Assembly (NCBI GenBank): GCA_016271365.2
Contig: CM028132.1
Coordinates: 1,185,117,001-1,185,181,000 of the forward strand
Direction of reading: 5' to 3'
DNA: 64,000 nt
DNA from: Neoceratodus forsteri
Taxonomy: Eukaryota; Chordata; Ceratodontiformes; Ceratodontidae
Position numbers and translations under genes: made by a program. Position 1 is the stretch's first letter, and every line of letters begins with the position of its first letter. Shown piece by piece: positions 32,336 through 43,722 of this stretch. The notes below the pieces were generated by a model. The model did not search any database. It was given only the letters and a program-made list of their open reading frames with translations, and was not told where the DNA came from.

Positions 32336-34792
32336 TCCCCTCTTACGTTCCACTTCTTAAAGGTCTTACACTATTCCACCTTAATATTAGGATCCTACTC
32401 CCAAAAATTGACCTCGTCAGGGTATAAGTATCCCAGCACACCCCTGACATCCTCTGCATCACCGAATCTTGGCTCTCGCCCAGACTCCCCGACTCCCAGG
32501 TCTCCACACCTGATTATTACCTCTACCGGCAGAACCACACCAAGCATGGTGATGGTGGTGGTGTAGCCATCTACACAGGGCATAAACTACTGTGCTCTAT
32601 CACCACCCACGAATCAGTGCCTTCATCTCTTGAGCTCCCCCTTATTCAACTAATACTTCCATCCTCTCTCCCCAGCTTCACTGGTGTTCTTTCCGTCTCC
32701 CCTAGAACCTCCCCCACCCTCTCTTACTGACACCATCTCCTCCCTCACAACCCTTGCCTCTTCTAGTGAACTTATTCTACATGGGGATTTCAACTTGAAC
32801 TGGGTCTCCCCTGCCCTTAAGCCAACTGCTCAACAAATCAAATCACTAAACCTCCACCAGCTTATCAGCGAACACACCAGACCTAACCATCGCACACATA
32901 ATCACACCCTCCTGGACTGGGCCCTAACCACTCAGCCACACTGGATAATCTCTGCTGGCACACTCCCCAACATATTCAGTGACCACTTCATAACTTACTG
33001 CATGCATAAGCTGCATCTGCCCCACTCCAGGACCCCCACATGCCCTTGGGTCAGATCATTCTGTTTCTTAAGCACCGCCACCCTCCTCCATGACCTTGCG
33101 TCTTCTGATTGATCTCTATTCTATTCTGCCACCGACACTGCCCCCTCCCTTTTCTCCCACTTCTTAAACAAAGCTTAGAATGCTCATCCCCTCCCTTCCC
33201 ACCGACGGCACAGAGTGCATCACTTCCATCACCCATGGATCTCAGCCAGCATCATCAAACTCTGTGACTCCAGGGACTGTTCCTGGGCACAATATAAATC
33301 TTCCTTCTCTCTCTCATTGACCTCTCAACATATCGCTCTCTAAGAAACTCCTGCACCCAAGTGATTTGAGCTGCTAAAGCACTTTACTTCAGGACCACTC
33401 TTCTGCAAAATATAAACTCTCCTCACAAATTCAGGCAAACCCTCTCCTCCCTTTTCAACCCCCCCTCTAAATCCCCCCCCAATCGATGATAAACTAATCT
33501 CTGACCCCCTCACGTTGCCTCCACCTTGAACACTTTCTTTACCACATGTGCCCTTCTGACCAGCCCTGCAAACACCCCTCAATCCCTGCCCCTCCCCCTC
33601 AAATAAGTGGCTTCCAGTTCCTATCTTTCCCCTCGAGGTTCTCTATGCCCTTCATTCCCTGAACCCACACATATCCAGTCCAGATGGCCTTGATTCTCTC
33701 CTTCTCCAAATCTCGGCCCCTGTCATTGCCCTTCCTCTGTCCCACTTGCTCAACCTCTCTTTCTCCCTTTGTTCAGTCCCCCAGGCCTGGAAATCTGCCA
33801 AAGTTATCCCCCTACACAAAGGGGGTGACTATTTCTTACCTGGAAACTACCACCCCGTCTGCCTCCTCCCAGTATTAGCCAACCTCCATGAGTACCTCCT
33901 CCTTACTAGGCTCACCCATTTTCTTTCCTCCAAGTTCCTCTCCCTCTATCAGTCCGGCTTCAGAAAAAAAAAACTCGACTCTATCCTCACTTTTCCGGGT
34001 TACTGATGCCATCCATTCTGGCATTGACCAAGGGCACCTTACCTCTGCCATTTTTAATCGACCTCGTTAAAGCCTTTGACTCTATCTCGCTCATCCACTC
34101 CTACTCTCTAAACTCAGATCTGCAGGCCTTTCTCCCTCTGCACTCACCTGGTTCAGATCCTATCTGTGCTGTCGCACCCAACGTCTCCTAGCTGGGGATG
34201 CCCTCCCTCCCCATCTCCCTATTCTGGCGGGTGTAACCCAAGGCTCTATCCTTGATCCTGTTCTCTTCTCTATCTTCCTTAACAAACTCCCCTCTGTCTG
34301 GTCCTCTTCCCAAATCCACCTCTATGCCGATGACACCATTCCAATTCTTTGGTGGTAACACAACTACAGAGCAACTTCATCCATATCCTGCAATGGTTCC
34401 AAGCCAACCAGCTTAAAGTCAACGTGAAAAAACAGTGTCAATGGCCTTTGGAACCTCTCAAAAACTCTCTAAGGTTTCCCCACCTCCCCTCCTTTTCCAC
34501 CCTTGATGGCATCACCCTGGACAACCAACTTGACCACTAGACCCACATCTATTATATCCACTCTAAGCTTTGCCCAAGGCTTGGTGCCATGCATAGGAAC
34601 AAAAGGCCCTTTCTCTTCTAGTCTGCTGCGAATTGGTCACTGAAACAATCCTCACTATTTTTGACTACACAGACATCGTCTATTTGTCTGGCTCCCCCAC
34701 ATCCCTCTCCAGACTGGACCTGCTTTTCAACACCTTCTGCCTTTTTGCCACAAATGCCCCCCCCAACACACACATATCACTGCAACCTTTAG

Positions 34793-34794
<2 letters not shown>

Positions 34795-34843
<49 letters not shown>

Positions 34844-34859
34844 TCCCCTCTCTCTCCTC
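34795..34859. repeat. (TC)n microsatellite
   Basis: About 65 bp dominated by TC dinucleotides with small interruptions, inside the 3' part of the LINE, between its RT and C-terminal regions. Confidence 0.9.
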
Positions 34860-35511
34860 CCACAGACAGCTCCATACCTCCACCTTCATCTCCAAATATT
34901 GGTTTGGAACCCTCACCCCTTACCTCTCCTCTCTGCTCTCCCCTCTTCCCTCTCTTCCTTCTCTGCTCCAAAGATACTCATACATTCGACCTTCCTCTTC
35001 CCCACAGCAATGCTAGTCAGGCGGCATTCTCTTACCGCCTTCTTCATATTTGGAACTCTCTCCCTTCACTCCAACTGTCTCCCTCCTTTTCCTCCTTCAA
35101 GCATGCTCTCTCCTATTCCCCTCCACCTCCAGTACTTGCTACCCTCCTCTCTAGTTCCCTTTACTGAAACTGCCCTCCCCTGTCCCCCCTTCCCCACCTT
35201 TTCCTGATGCCCATGCCTATAATTTATCTTTCCTGATCACTGCGTCCCTTTGCACTGTGGCAAAAGACTTGTATTACATCTGCTCAAATGTGCACCACAT
35301 GATGTATTCTTTGTATACAGTACTTTAATAATGCGTTTACATCTTATATTGTATTGCTGTATTGTATTCAGCCAATTTTGTTGTTGTTGTATTTGTCTCC
35401 CTTGCTCCCTTTTTCCCTGGGTCGAAGCCGGAAACAAGCCTTTGCTCAGTGTGTCTCTCCCGGTTACCAACTTTGAATGGATGAGCGAATAAATAAATAA
35501 ATAAATAAAAA

Positions 35512-35870
35512 TAATCACTCCCTCATGATAAATCGGAGCCCACCTCCCCCACCCTGGCACAAGTCCACCACCACAACACCCTAGTTTAATAAAGCACCCC
35601 CCACCCAACACACCTATTAGCTCCCACTCCTCCATAACACCCCAAAAACAGAATTGCTGGCATCAGATGGAGGTGAACAGCTTTTTAGAATAATAATAAA
35701 AAAAAAGCAGCTCCCCCATGCTAAATCAGGAGCCCCTCTCCCACCCTGACACAAGGCACCCACCAAAAACCCCAGTTCAATTAAGCACCCCCTGCCAACA
35801 TATCAACTAGTCCCCCACTTCCTTCCCACTACAGCACCCAAAAAAATAGAACTGCCTGTGTCGTGTGAGA
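35512..35870 (-). repeat. Two ~180 bp tandem units, left arm of hAT-like element
   Basis: Two diverged copies of a unit containing CCCACCCTGG/ACACAAG, AGTTYAATTAAGCACCCC and a terminal A-rich CAGAATTG or TAGAACTG block (ends near 35655 and 35845). The same unit recurs inverted at 36840-37365. Confidence 0.75.
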
Positions 35871-36009
35871 GTTGGTTATTCCAATGCGGTTCCCCGGTGA
35901 AGCAGCTTGTTCTCATCTTCGGTCGAGGTACGTAAATAAAGGATGACAGCCTCCTATAGTAACATTTGACTGGCTAGTAATGGATAATGAGAAGTTACTA
36001 TGGAAAGAT

Positions 36010-36744
36010 TGTGACAGAGTTGAACAATACCTTGTCCTATTTGTTACACAGAAAGAGTTAAATGCAAGAATCTGTTCTATCCTCTTCTTTTCTGTCTCTT
36101 GTCTGTCTGGCTGCGCAACCAACTGTTCTCATGAGACCTAGGAACTAATCGCTCTGGTGATCTCATGATTCTCTGCCTCTCACTATCTCTCTGCCTTCAC
36201 TTGCTGTTTTTGTAATTTCTTACCCCTTGTGTATCTGCAGTTATAAAAAAATATGTGAATCTTTGTGTGAAACTGGGATCCCTTGGTTTGAAAACGTATA
36301 CAGTTATACTGTTGAAATGACTGCAAAATGCTGTTTGGAACTCAAGAGGTTAAGCCTGAGATGCAGCACAAACTTTTGCAGACCTAGCAACAGGAGGTCA
36401 GTTCTGGGACACCATGTTCTATTTTGTTGCATCTGCAATGAAAATGACAACGTTCTAATTAATTTTATGAGAAACAGGATGTCTGTTGACAAGCTGAGGT
36501 TGCAGAAGTTAATTACCAGGCAAAGACTTTAAAAAGAACAGCAATCTTTGCTGGGAGAGATTGAAACTTGGAATTAAAGATACCCTCAAATAAAGAACTT
36601 TGTTTTCTCTGTTTGTACTGCCTTTGTAAATAGTTATACTGAAAAAGTTTTATTTACTGTTATCGATTATGATAAAATGCTACTTGTGAATTTTTATAAC
36701 TGCTCCTGGTTTTCCTATGCTTCCTGACCTGTGCCGTGATGACA
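36010..36744 (+). mobile_element. Solo LTR, copy B
   Basis: 735 bp, starting TGTGACAGAG and ending GTGATGACA. Homologous to copies A and C along its length. Palindrome region TGGCTGCGCAACCA at 36108-36121 (one mismatched pair). TTTAAAAAG TATA-like box near 36529, then a CAAATAAAGAA poly(A) signal near 36588, giving a U3-R-U5 order. It lies in the loop of the hAT-like element. No clear target-site duplication found. Confidence 0.7.
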
Positions 36745-36839
36745 AGGACGTCATCATTCATTTACTTAACTGGACCAAAGATGACTGCAAGCTGCTGAAC
36801 CCCGAAACCCCATCCGAGTCCCCAGCCCTCACTCGACAC

Positions 36840-37365
36840 ATGTAATTCTATTTTTTGAGTGATATGGAAGAGGGGGAGGGATGTAGGTATTAGTGGGTGG
36901 GGGGTACTTAACTGAATGGGGGGGTTGTGGTGAGTGACAGTGCTAGGGTGGAGGAGTGGGACTCCCAATTTAGCATGGGGGACTTATAAGGAGCTGCTCA
37001 CTTTCACCGAACACCAGTGATTCCATTTTGGGAGGTCCTATGGGGGCAGGAAGAAAGTGGGGGCTAGTGGGTGTGGGTGGGGGGTGCTTAGTTGAACTGG
37101 GAGGTTATGGTGGGTGGCTTGTGCCAAGGTGGGGAGGTGGGCTCATAATTTAGCGGAGGAGGATTTATTATAAGGACTGCTCACCCACCTGACACGGTGA
37201 TTCTATTTTTGAGGTGCTATGGGAGGAGGAAGTGGGGGCTAGTGAGTGTGTTGTGCAGGGGTGTAACTGAACTGGGGGGTTGTGGTGTGTGCCTTGTTCC
37301 AGGGTTTGGGGGTGGTCTCTGATCAGCGCAAGGGGCTTTTTTTATTATAAAGAGCTGCAGTGCAA
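36840..37365 (+). repeat. Three ~175-180 bp tandem units, right arm of hAT-like element
   Basis: Repeating landmarks ATTCTATTTTTTGAGTG (36844), GATTCCATTTTGGGAGG (37019) and GATTCTATTTTTGAGG (37199) give spacings of about 175 and 180 bp. G-rich tracts (GTGGGTGGGGGGTG) recur in each. Inverse of the units at 35512-35870. Confidence 0.8.
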
Positions 37366-37685
37366 ACAATGTAATAATACATTAAATTATCTTTCACTAC
37401 TAGTTTCCAGTATCATGTGCTCTTGAGGGCTTGGAGAGGAGGGAAGCTGGGGATTACGGAGTAGTTTGAGTGCGGGAGAATTTATGAGTTGCAGGGTGGG
37501 AGGACTCGCACATAAAGTGGTGGGAGTTACACAGAAGCCAAACTGGACTGGATTTTCGTATCAGATTTGGTATCCTTATATTTAAGATTCAGGATTTTTG
37601 GCAGCTTCATGCAAAAATCGTAAATCCTAAATTTTTGTTGATATCCGTTTAGCAAAATGGATATCTGAGCAACCCTAATACTGAC

Positions 37686-38265
37686 TCTAGATTAAGGAGT
37701 CAGATAGTCCCTAACTCAATATAGCATACCAAGTTTCTTTACACATACTATTAGGGTGCTATCAGAAGTAACTAGGCAGAGAGTACCCTTGTGCTTAAGG
37801 ACTCCAGGTTTGGGCCAAAGAGCATATCTTAGTTTTGCTTTTATTATGCAAGAATATGTTGACTTAAACCAGGTCTGGAGAAGATGGCGGTCAGAGCACA
37901 GTCCTGAATTTACTTCATCAACACTGCTAGTCTTCAAGTATACTGATGTGCCATATCATTTATTCATTTATCTGAAAAACGGTGATTGGGAGAGGCACAC
38001 TGAGCCAAGTCTCGTTTCCAGGTGCGACATGGGGGAAAGGGACGGGGAAATCACAGTTACAAAGAAATGCAATCCAGGCCAATGATGATAATTACAAAAC
38101 AATGACATAAAGTGCACAAGTAGAAGTGCAATACAGACTTAGCATGCTGAAACAAAGCAAGTGTGCAAATAAGATAAATTCAAAAGTGCAGAGGAAACCA
38201 GTTGATGGGATACTGGACCAGTATTCATAGGTGGCATCAGGTAAGGAAGGGCTTAAGAAGAGGGT
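37686..38265. other. No gene recognised
   Basis: A 109-residue frame at 37756-38085 has no recognisable domain and is probably chance. Confidence 0.5.
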
Positions 38266-39420
38266 AGGCAGGAACTAGGGAAGAGGGAAGATTTAGCTGA
38301 CATCTAAGGAAAGGAAGGGAGAGAGAGAGATGGATGAAGGACAGTAGTTGATTCCAGAGTGAGGGGAGACAGTATGAGAAAGCACATTTTCCAACTAAGG
38401 AGTGTGGGTGGGGAAGGGAGAAAGTGCATGGCTTCCTGGAGTGGAAGGAGTAGGAGGCGGAGGGGATGGGGAGATAAGATGGGATAAGTAGGAGGGGAGG
38501 GATCCAAACCAGTATTTATAGCTGAGGAAGGCACAGAGGAGCTGGTGAAGTGTGGGGAGTCAAAGAATGGGTAGGGAGGAATAAAGGGAACAGTGGTGGG
38601 TGCAAGAGGGAGAATTAGTAGCAAAGCTGCCGAACAAGTTGCAGAGTGCCTAGTCTCACCAAGGACCTAGACACGGCAATGCCATAGGCCACATCTGCAT
38701 CGAAGACCAGGAGGACCATTTTGGTAACTAACTCCCAGCAGACGAGTGGAGAGAGGCATTCCTTACTGTGGTATAGGGCAGTGAGTTTTGGGTGGAGTTT
38801 GGCACATATGGCATCAATGTGAGCCAAGAAGTCAAGCTTGCTATCTAACCACACACAGAGGTACTTGAAGGTTGGTGCAGCCACAGGTGGGGAGCCATCT
38901 AGCATGGAGAAATCAGGGAAGGAGGTGAGCACTGGCATACAGCAGGACCCTGGAGTTCTTATATATTGTAAGTAAGGCATTAATAAATCAAGAAAAGTAT
39001 TCAGTCACTGGTCAACCCTGGGGACACCATATTTGACAACAAGGGAGGAAGATCAGATACACTGGAATTCGACAACATGTGTGCAGCTGGTCAGGTTATC
39101 ACGTAAACAGCTAAGGCGGGTGAGTGACCAAAACCCAGAACAAGTTTAAGGAGCAGCAGATGACTAACAAGATCAAAAGCTATAGACATGTCTAAAATAT
39201 GGCTCCTGTCAGCAAGCCTGTGTATAAGGCCTAGTAAAGATCATCAGTGAAAGTATCCCAGGCAGTAGATGTACCATGCTGCTTTCGAATCCAAGCCAAT
39301 TAGGGTATAGTGGATTATGGGATTGATGAATGTAATGAATAGTTTGTTGGTATACTAGCTTTTCCATCAGTTCTGCAAGCACGGGGGGACAAGACAGATC
39401 TGCATTCCTTCATCGTAAGC
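38266..39420 (-). pseudogene. Rex1-like LINE fragment, RT C-terminal region
   Basis: Minus-strand 38615-38980 encodes TFKYLCVWLDSKLDFLAHID then AICAKLHPKLTALYHSKECLSPLVCWELV, the post-palm part of a Jockey-superfamily RT in which F-K-Y-L-G-V-W-L-D is usual. 38304-38624 is the degraded C-terminus. A frameshift separates the two. The region to 39420 probably holds the decayed palm. Related to the LINE at 31-35 kb (compare ELVTETILTIFDYTDIVY there). Confidence 0.7.
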
Positions 39421-40690
39421 CATTTCCAACTAAGACGTGTAGAGGTCAAAAGCCCAGTTAACAGCATAAGCTAAGTGAGATTCCTCTTTAGCCGAACTGC
39501 AAGGTGTATACTTAAAATACAGAACTACTCCAGCCTAACAGTTCCATTTCTTACAGCTTCCTGAAAAGTGACTTAATTCCATCTGATATGTCAGTTGACA
39601 GAAATGGGTGATGGTCTCCCACTGCTCGGAAAATAGATTTGAAATATTACAGTGGCACCAAACATGGGAGACTCAGCCCGAGATCCTCTGCATGAGAACT
39701 TACTAATAAGCTGTGGAAGCAGCAGTGCAATGTAAAATGCTTTTTCAAAAAAAAAGCTAGTCTCCATCTACAGTTAATAGAAATATTAACATACCTAATA
39801 AATCTGCTTTTTTGACTGCTTCTCACATGGTGCATTACATATTTATTTTGCCATTACTAACCCTTGTTAGATCCACAGTAATATTTCTAGGAAAAAGAAA
39901 GAAAGAATCTTTTTTTTCTTGCGAAAAAAAAAGTTTATAACATTAAAAAAATACTCAAATTCTAACAGAACTAGAACATGATATGAGCAAATGAAAGCTG
40001 AAGATGTCTGGAATCTTTTATCCTTAATAAAGTAGGGACAGGTTTTTGTTATACTTCACTATACTGTTGCTGCGGGGGGTTAAGATGCAAGGAGCATGAG
40101 CTTCAGTAAATTCTCTTTCAGTTCAGTGGCAGGGTACCTGCATACAGCTCGGGTGGTGGTCTTGCTTGCATTTGATCCCTAGCAGCTTCCTAAAAAGCAA
40201 CAAACTGTTAGGGAAGGCATGATTGTCAGTCCCTGGCAGAAAAAGCTAAGCATGTCTTAAACAGCTGCTGACATTTCTCGGGTAACTGAAAAATGCAATA
40301 TTTTGACACAATTCCACTTGTATATTACACATCTTACAGGGAATTCCCCTCCCGGTTATTTATGACCAAGGGCACTTGCATGAAAACAGGATCTTTATTC
40401 CTCAGAGTTCATCAGCACATACAGCTGATTCCTCATTTAAAAGTCATAATCCTCTGTTGTGAAGTCACAGTCAGTTCTCATGGCAATAGCTGTGATGTAA
40501 TAAGAAGTGTATTATGATATCAGGTTAGGAATAAGCAATGGGCGATGGTTACCATAAGATCATTAAAATAATTGCTGCTGGTAATTGAAAACCGCTACAG
40601 AATACAGAAACTACAAAATCGTGACATGGCAAGCAAAAGCATACACAGCACAAACTCACTCCACTGCAGACCACCTCTACCACAGACACT
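39421..40690. other. No gene recognised
   Basis: AT-rich. T and A runs near 39908-39932 could pair. No coding or RNA signature. Confidence 0.5.
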
Positions 40691-40694
40691 ACTG

Positions 40695-40890
40695 TACCAT
40701 CGGGGAGCTGCAACTCAGAGGGGCAGGAAGATGGGGTTGGGCAGATTTGCTATTCTAACTCTGGGGGACTGCAACTCGAGGGGGTCAGGAGGTGGGCAGA
40801 TTTACTATTGTAATTCAGTTGGGGAGGAAGCAACTTGGGGGGCAGAAGGTTGGGTGGGGTAGATTTACAATTCTAACTCCGGATGGGGGG
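40695..40890. repeat. Three ~55-63 bp tandem units
   Basis: Blocks starting GCAGATTTGC (40741), GCAGATTTAC (40796) and GTAGATTTAC (40859), each followed by TATT/ATT-CTAAYTC and a G-rich tract. Upstream CTGCAACTCAGAGGGGCAGG is a partial unit. Confidence 0.7.
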
Positions 40891-40914
40891 GGGCCAACGA
40901 ACGGCACAAAAGCC

Positions 40915-41025
40915 CCACAAAAAAGAAGAGTGTCTCAGACTCGATCGAACCCAGGCCTGCTAGATGTACCAAGCCCATTCACAGCATGTATCTCTGACCT
41001 CTACGCTACGCTGCCAGCACAAGTA
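40915..41025 (-). mobile_element. tRNA-derived SINE head
   Basis: On the minus strand a tRNA-like sequence reads GCAGCGTAGCGTAGAGGTCA (A-box region) to GGGTTCGATCGA (B-box). It lacks a tRNA fold and a mature end, so I call it a SINE fragment, not a tRNA gene. Confidence 0.6.
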
Positions 41026-41400
41026 GGCAGCACACACTAGCGGACTTAAATGACTTGGCCTGAGTGAAAGCAGCTACATGTACAGCACTGCAAAATCTCC
41101 CGTTGTAACGTCCATATAGCTGTTTTCACTCACACTATGTGTCTCAGCATGCATTTCACTGTGCTGATATTTCAACATGATCTTGACGGTACACCGCTTG
41201 CAAAGATCCTGTTATCATGTCCACGGCCTCAATAATAAATACTAGAGTGGAGAAATAAAGAGCTAGTGTGAAATATATGCTGAATTCTGCTTTTCAAAGT
41301 TTCTCTGAAGGCATCAGTTCTTCTTTAAGTTATGTTTTTTTGTAGCTCTAAAGAGCAAGTAGTCAGTTATACATGTTCACACAATTAGATGATACAGCCA
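41026..41400. other. No gene recognised
   Basis: Unique-looking non-coding stretch. Confidence 0.5.
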
Positions 41401-42770
41401 TTACCACTTCAGAACCAAGCAACAGGAATGCTTTTTGTAGAATTCATTTAGCCAGGGATTAGAGAGGGCTTTGATTTTACATTTTTTGAAAGGTGTGTAG
41501 GTGTCACAGGCAGTGTTGAAAGTTTTAATGAAGAAGTCTAGGGCAGCGTCCACATCCAGCATATTGTAGATAGGGGACCAGTCTTGTTGTAGGAGGCAGG
41601 TCTTCAGCTAAGCAAGGTTTCCGTGCGGTAGCATTTGACTTAGGATGGTTTTAGGAGGTGGTTTGTGGAATTTATTTGTCCAGATACAGATCACAGGGGA
41701 GTGGTCACTGAGGGAGTCGGAGAGAACAGTGGTGTTTTTATCTGGTCCGGCGATTAGTAAGAATCCAGTCAAAGAAGTGCTGGTTCCAATCTTGTAGTTT
41801 TCTAGTAGGGAGTTGACCATCTGTGTTAGGTTGGTTGCTAGGATAGTATCCTGCTGGGTCCGATATCTGAGGCAAGCCAATTTATATTGAAATCACCGAG
41901 AAGGAGGAGCTCAGAGTCAGGAGGTTGTAATCTTGCAAATTCAAGGATAGACTGGAGCCTGGCTTGTGGGTCTTTAGGGGGATATAGACTGCAGCCACAG
42001 TAAGCACTTTGTTATGGGCACCAAGGAGAAGCTTGACAGGAGAATTGTACTAGGGTGTTTTCTGGGGAGAAACTGGCAAGGTGGCATGAGAGGTAGTCCT
42101 TTATATAGATAACACTCCCCCACCCTTTCTTTTTACCTGGTCAAGTCTAAAGAGGTTGTAGCCTTGGAGCGAGATTGCATGATCTGGAGTGCTAGGTGTT
42201 AGTCAGGTCTCAACAATTACAAGTATGTCAGGATTATGTTGTCCAATAAAGGCTTGAAGAGATGCCAGCTTAGGAAGGAGGCTGCAGATATTTAGGGTAA
42301 CAATGGATAGCCTGTTTTCAGTTTTTGCCAGCTTTATCTTAATGTTTGAGCCAGGGCCAGGGTTTGGGTGGATCCCACCAGACATGAGAAGTAGGAGGAG
42401 CAGCAGTTTGAGGGATATCTCCCATAGCTCATACCATGTAACGTCTATCTTCTGCATGCTGCAGATTTGGATACAGTGCAGTCGCCTAGGGTCCCAACAA
42501 AGGAGGGTTGCTAATGACAGGTGCTCAAATATGATTTTTCCAGCCAGGGCAGTCATTTGCACCCAGTCCTTAGTAGTGGGGTGCCTCAGATAGAAAATAA
42601 AGGGTATTTGCCATGGTTCCATAAAGAAGGTAGGATGTCAAGATGCTTACAGTGGGGGGTTGCATGGGGTAGGAGGAGAGAGGAAATTGACACAGTGGAT
42701 AACAAATGGAGAGAGAGATAGAAAAGACAGGAGGAGATTTACATAGGTAAACCCAAGTCTCACACATGAG
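41401..42770 (-). pseudogene. LINE fragment with leader, 2A-like motif and endonuclease
   Basis: Minus-strand 42203-42622 encodes a leader with a Leu run (LKLLLLLLLM), a 2A-like S-G-G-I-H-P-N-P-G-P, then the endonuclease start LSIVTLNICSLLPKLASLQA, IGQHNPDILVIVET. 41608-41880 encodes the endonuclease end, SDSLSDHSPVICIWTN, with the conserved S-D-H. The catalytic middle is frameshifted and no RT is visible, so the 3' half is missing from this place. Jockey superfamily; clade uncertain. Confidence 0.75.
42353..42382 (-). other. 2A-like motif with altered Asp
   Basis: SGGIHPNPGP after a Leu run. The N-P-G-P end is intact; the usual D before I/V is G here (GGT). The position between leader and endonuclease equals that in the 31-35 kb LINE. 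Confidence 0.6.
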
Positions 42771-43722
42771 CAGGTACTGATCAATTTCGGTGGTGTGCCT
42801 TCAAGGGGAGGATTTGCCCCATTGCCAAATGATGTAAAATAATCAAATCCACAGGAAAATGACCAGTAAACTGTTTGATCTACGGTAACAAGACAAAGGA
42901 TGTGTTAAATTCCTGGAACACTGGCCTGGGGCATATGCAGGAAGTTAAAACCATTTGTCAGTGTCTTCCCTTTGTTTTAAATAGCTGTGAATGGTTCTCA
43001 AAGACATGCAGTTCCCTTTAGCAACGAGGTAGATGCAATGTGGATTCAGTTTGCACTTCCTAGGTCAGAGCTTGTAGAATTTCTTAGCTGTACTTACTTT
43101 GATTGTGATGACTTCCAAAAAAGTTGATTTATAATGAGAATCCCAATATCTGCTGGTGATGTTTCCAGTTTCTTAGTCCAGGAAACTTTCATAGATCATA
43201 TATCCAAGAATGGTCTAGTTCCTCCAAGCCAAAACACATGAAAATCCACAAAACTAAACTATTGACAAAGACAAACACAAACACCCAGCCACACAGCCCA
43301 AGTAGGTGAAATCAAAACCTTAACTTTTTCAGTTTGTTTGTTTTTTGTAAAGTTGGCGATTTGGCTATCGCAAGGGTCCTGGAGCTGGGGAAAACAAAGG
43401 ATTCGGGTACAGAGAAGATGTCAGCTGCTCTTTAAAGAGTCTTTTCCATTTAAGTGACCATCACAGAACAGGATTAGATATCTAGGAATACAAGTGTTAG
43501 TGAAGCTGATGAAACTCTTCACTCTCAACTGTCAAAAGCTATGGGAGGCAGCATAGGCAAATATAGCAAGGTGGTCTCTCTTGCAACCCTCACAGATGAG
43601 GAGAACAGACTGTGAAAATGAACCTCTTCCTGATGTTTCTGTTGTTTCTGTCCCTGCACATAAACATTCCAAAGGCATTTTGTAACAGTCTAACCAAAGA
43701 ATATCAAGCTTGCAAGCTTGCA
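42771..43722. other. No gene recognised
   Basis: Non-coding. A short GCTTGCAAGCTTGCAA tandem/palindrome at 43708-43723 sits right at the CR1 junction. Confidence 0.5.

Larger units (their letters stand above)
31087..35511 (+). pseudogene. Rex1-like LINE, near full length
   Basis: Jockey-superfamily LINE with decayed frames. 32240-32335 encodes a Leu-rich run then a 2A-like motif. 32395-33112 encodes the endonuclease: ITESWLSP region, then ELILHGDFNLNW, HNHTLLDWALTTQPH and NIFSDHFITYCMHKLHLPHS. The RT follows at 33746-34200 (VPQAWKSAKVIPLHKGG, NYHPVCLLPVLANLHEYLLL, IDLVKAFDSIS), then YADDT at 34325. The C-terminus at 34890-35170 (FSYRLLHIWNSLPS) leads to an (AAAT)n tail near 35490-35510. The Rex1 versus L2 clade call is tentative. 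It lies in the left arm of the hAT-like element. Confidence 0.78.
30785..37677. mobile_element. Non-autonomous hAT-like element with nested insertions
   Basis: Bounded by a perfect 8 bp duplication ATACTGAC (30777-30784 and 37678-37685). Ends are inverted: TAGGGCTGCTCAG (left) and CTGAGCAACCCTA (right). The arms match inverted over ~290 bp, including CAAGCCCCTGAGAGCACATGATG then AACTAGTAGTGAAAGAT (left, ~31010-31055) and its complement at ~37395-37430. The 8 bp duplication and TAGGG-type ends fit hAT transposons. No transposase is present. Its arms also carry ~180 bp tandem units. A LINE (about 31087-35511) and a solo LTR (36010-36744) lie inside, so the element itself is only ~1.7 kb. Confidence 0.82.

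Noticed and set aside
40915..41025. Possible tRNA gene on the minus strand
   Set aside because: A- and B-box-like segments are present but the acceptor and anticodon stems do not pair, so a SINE head is more likely.
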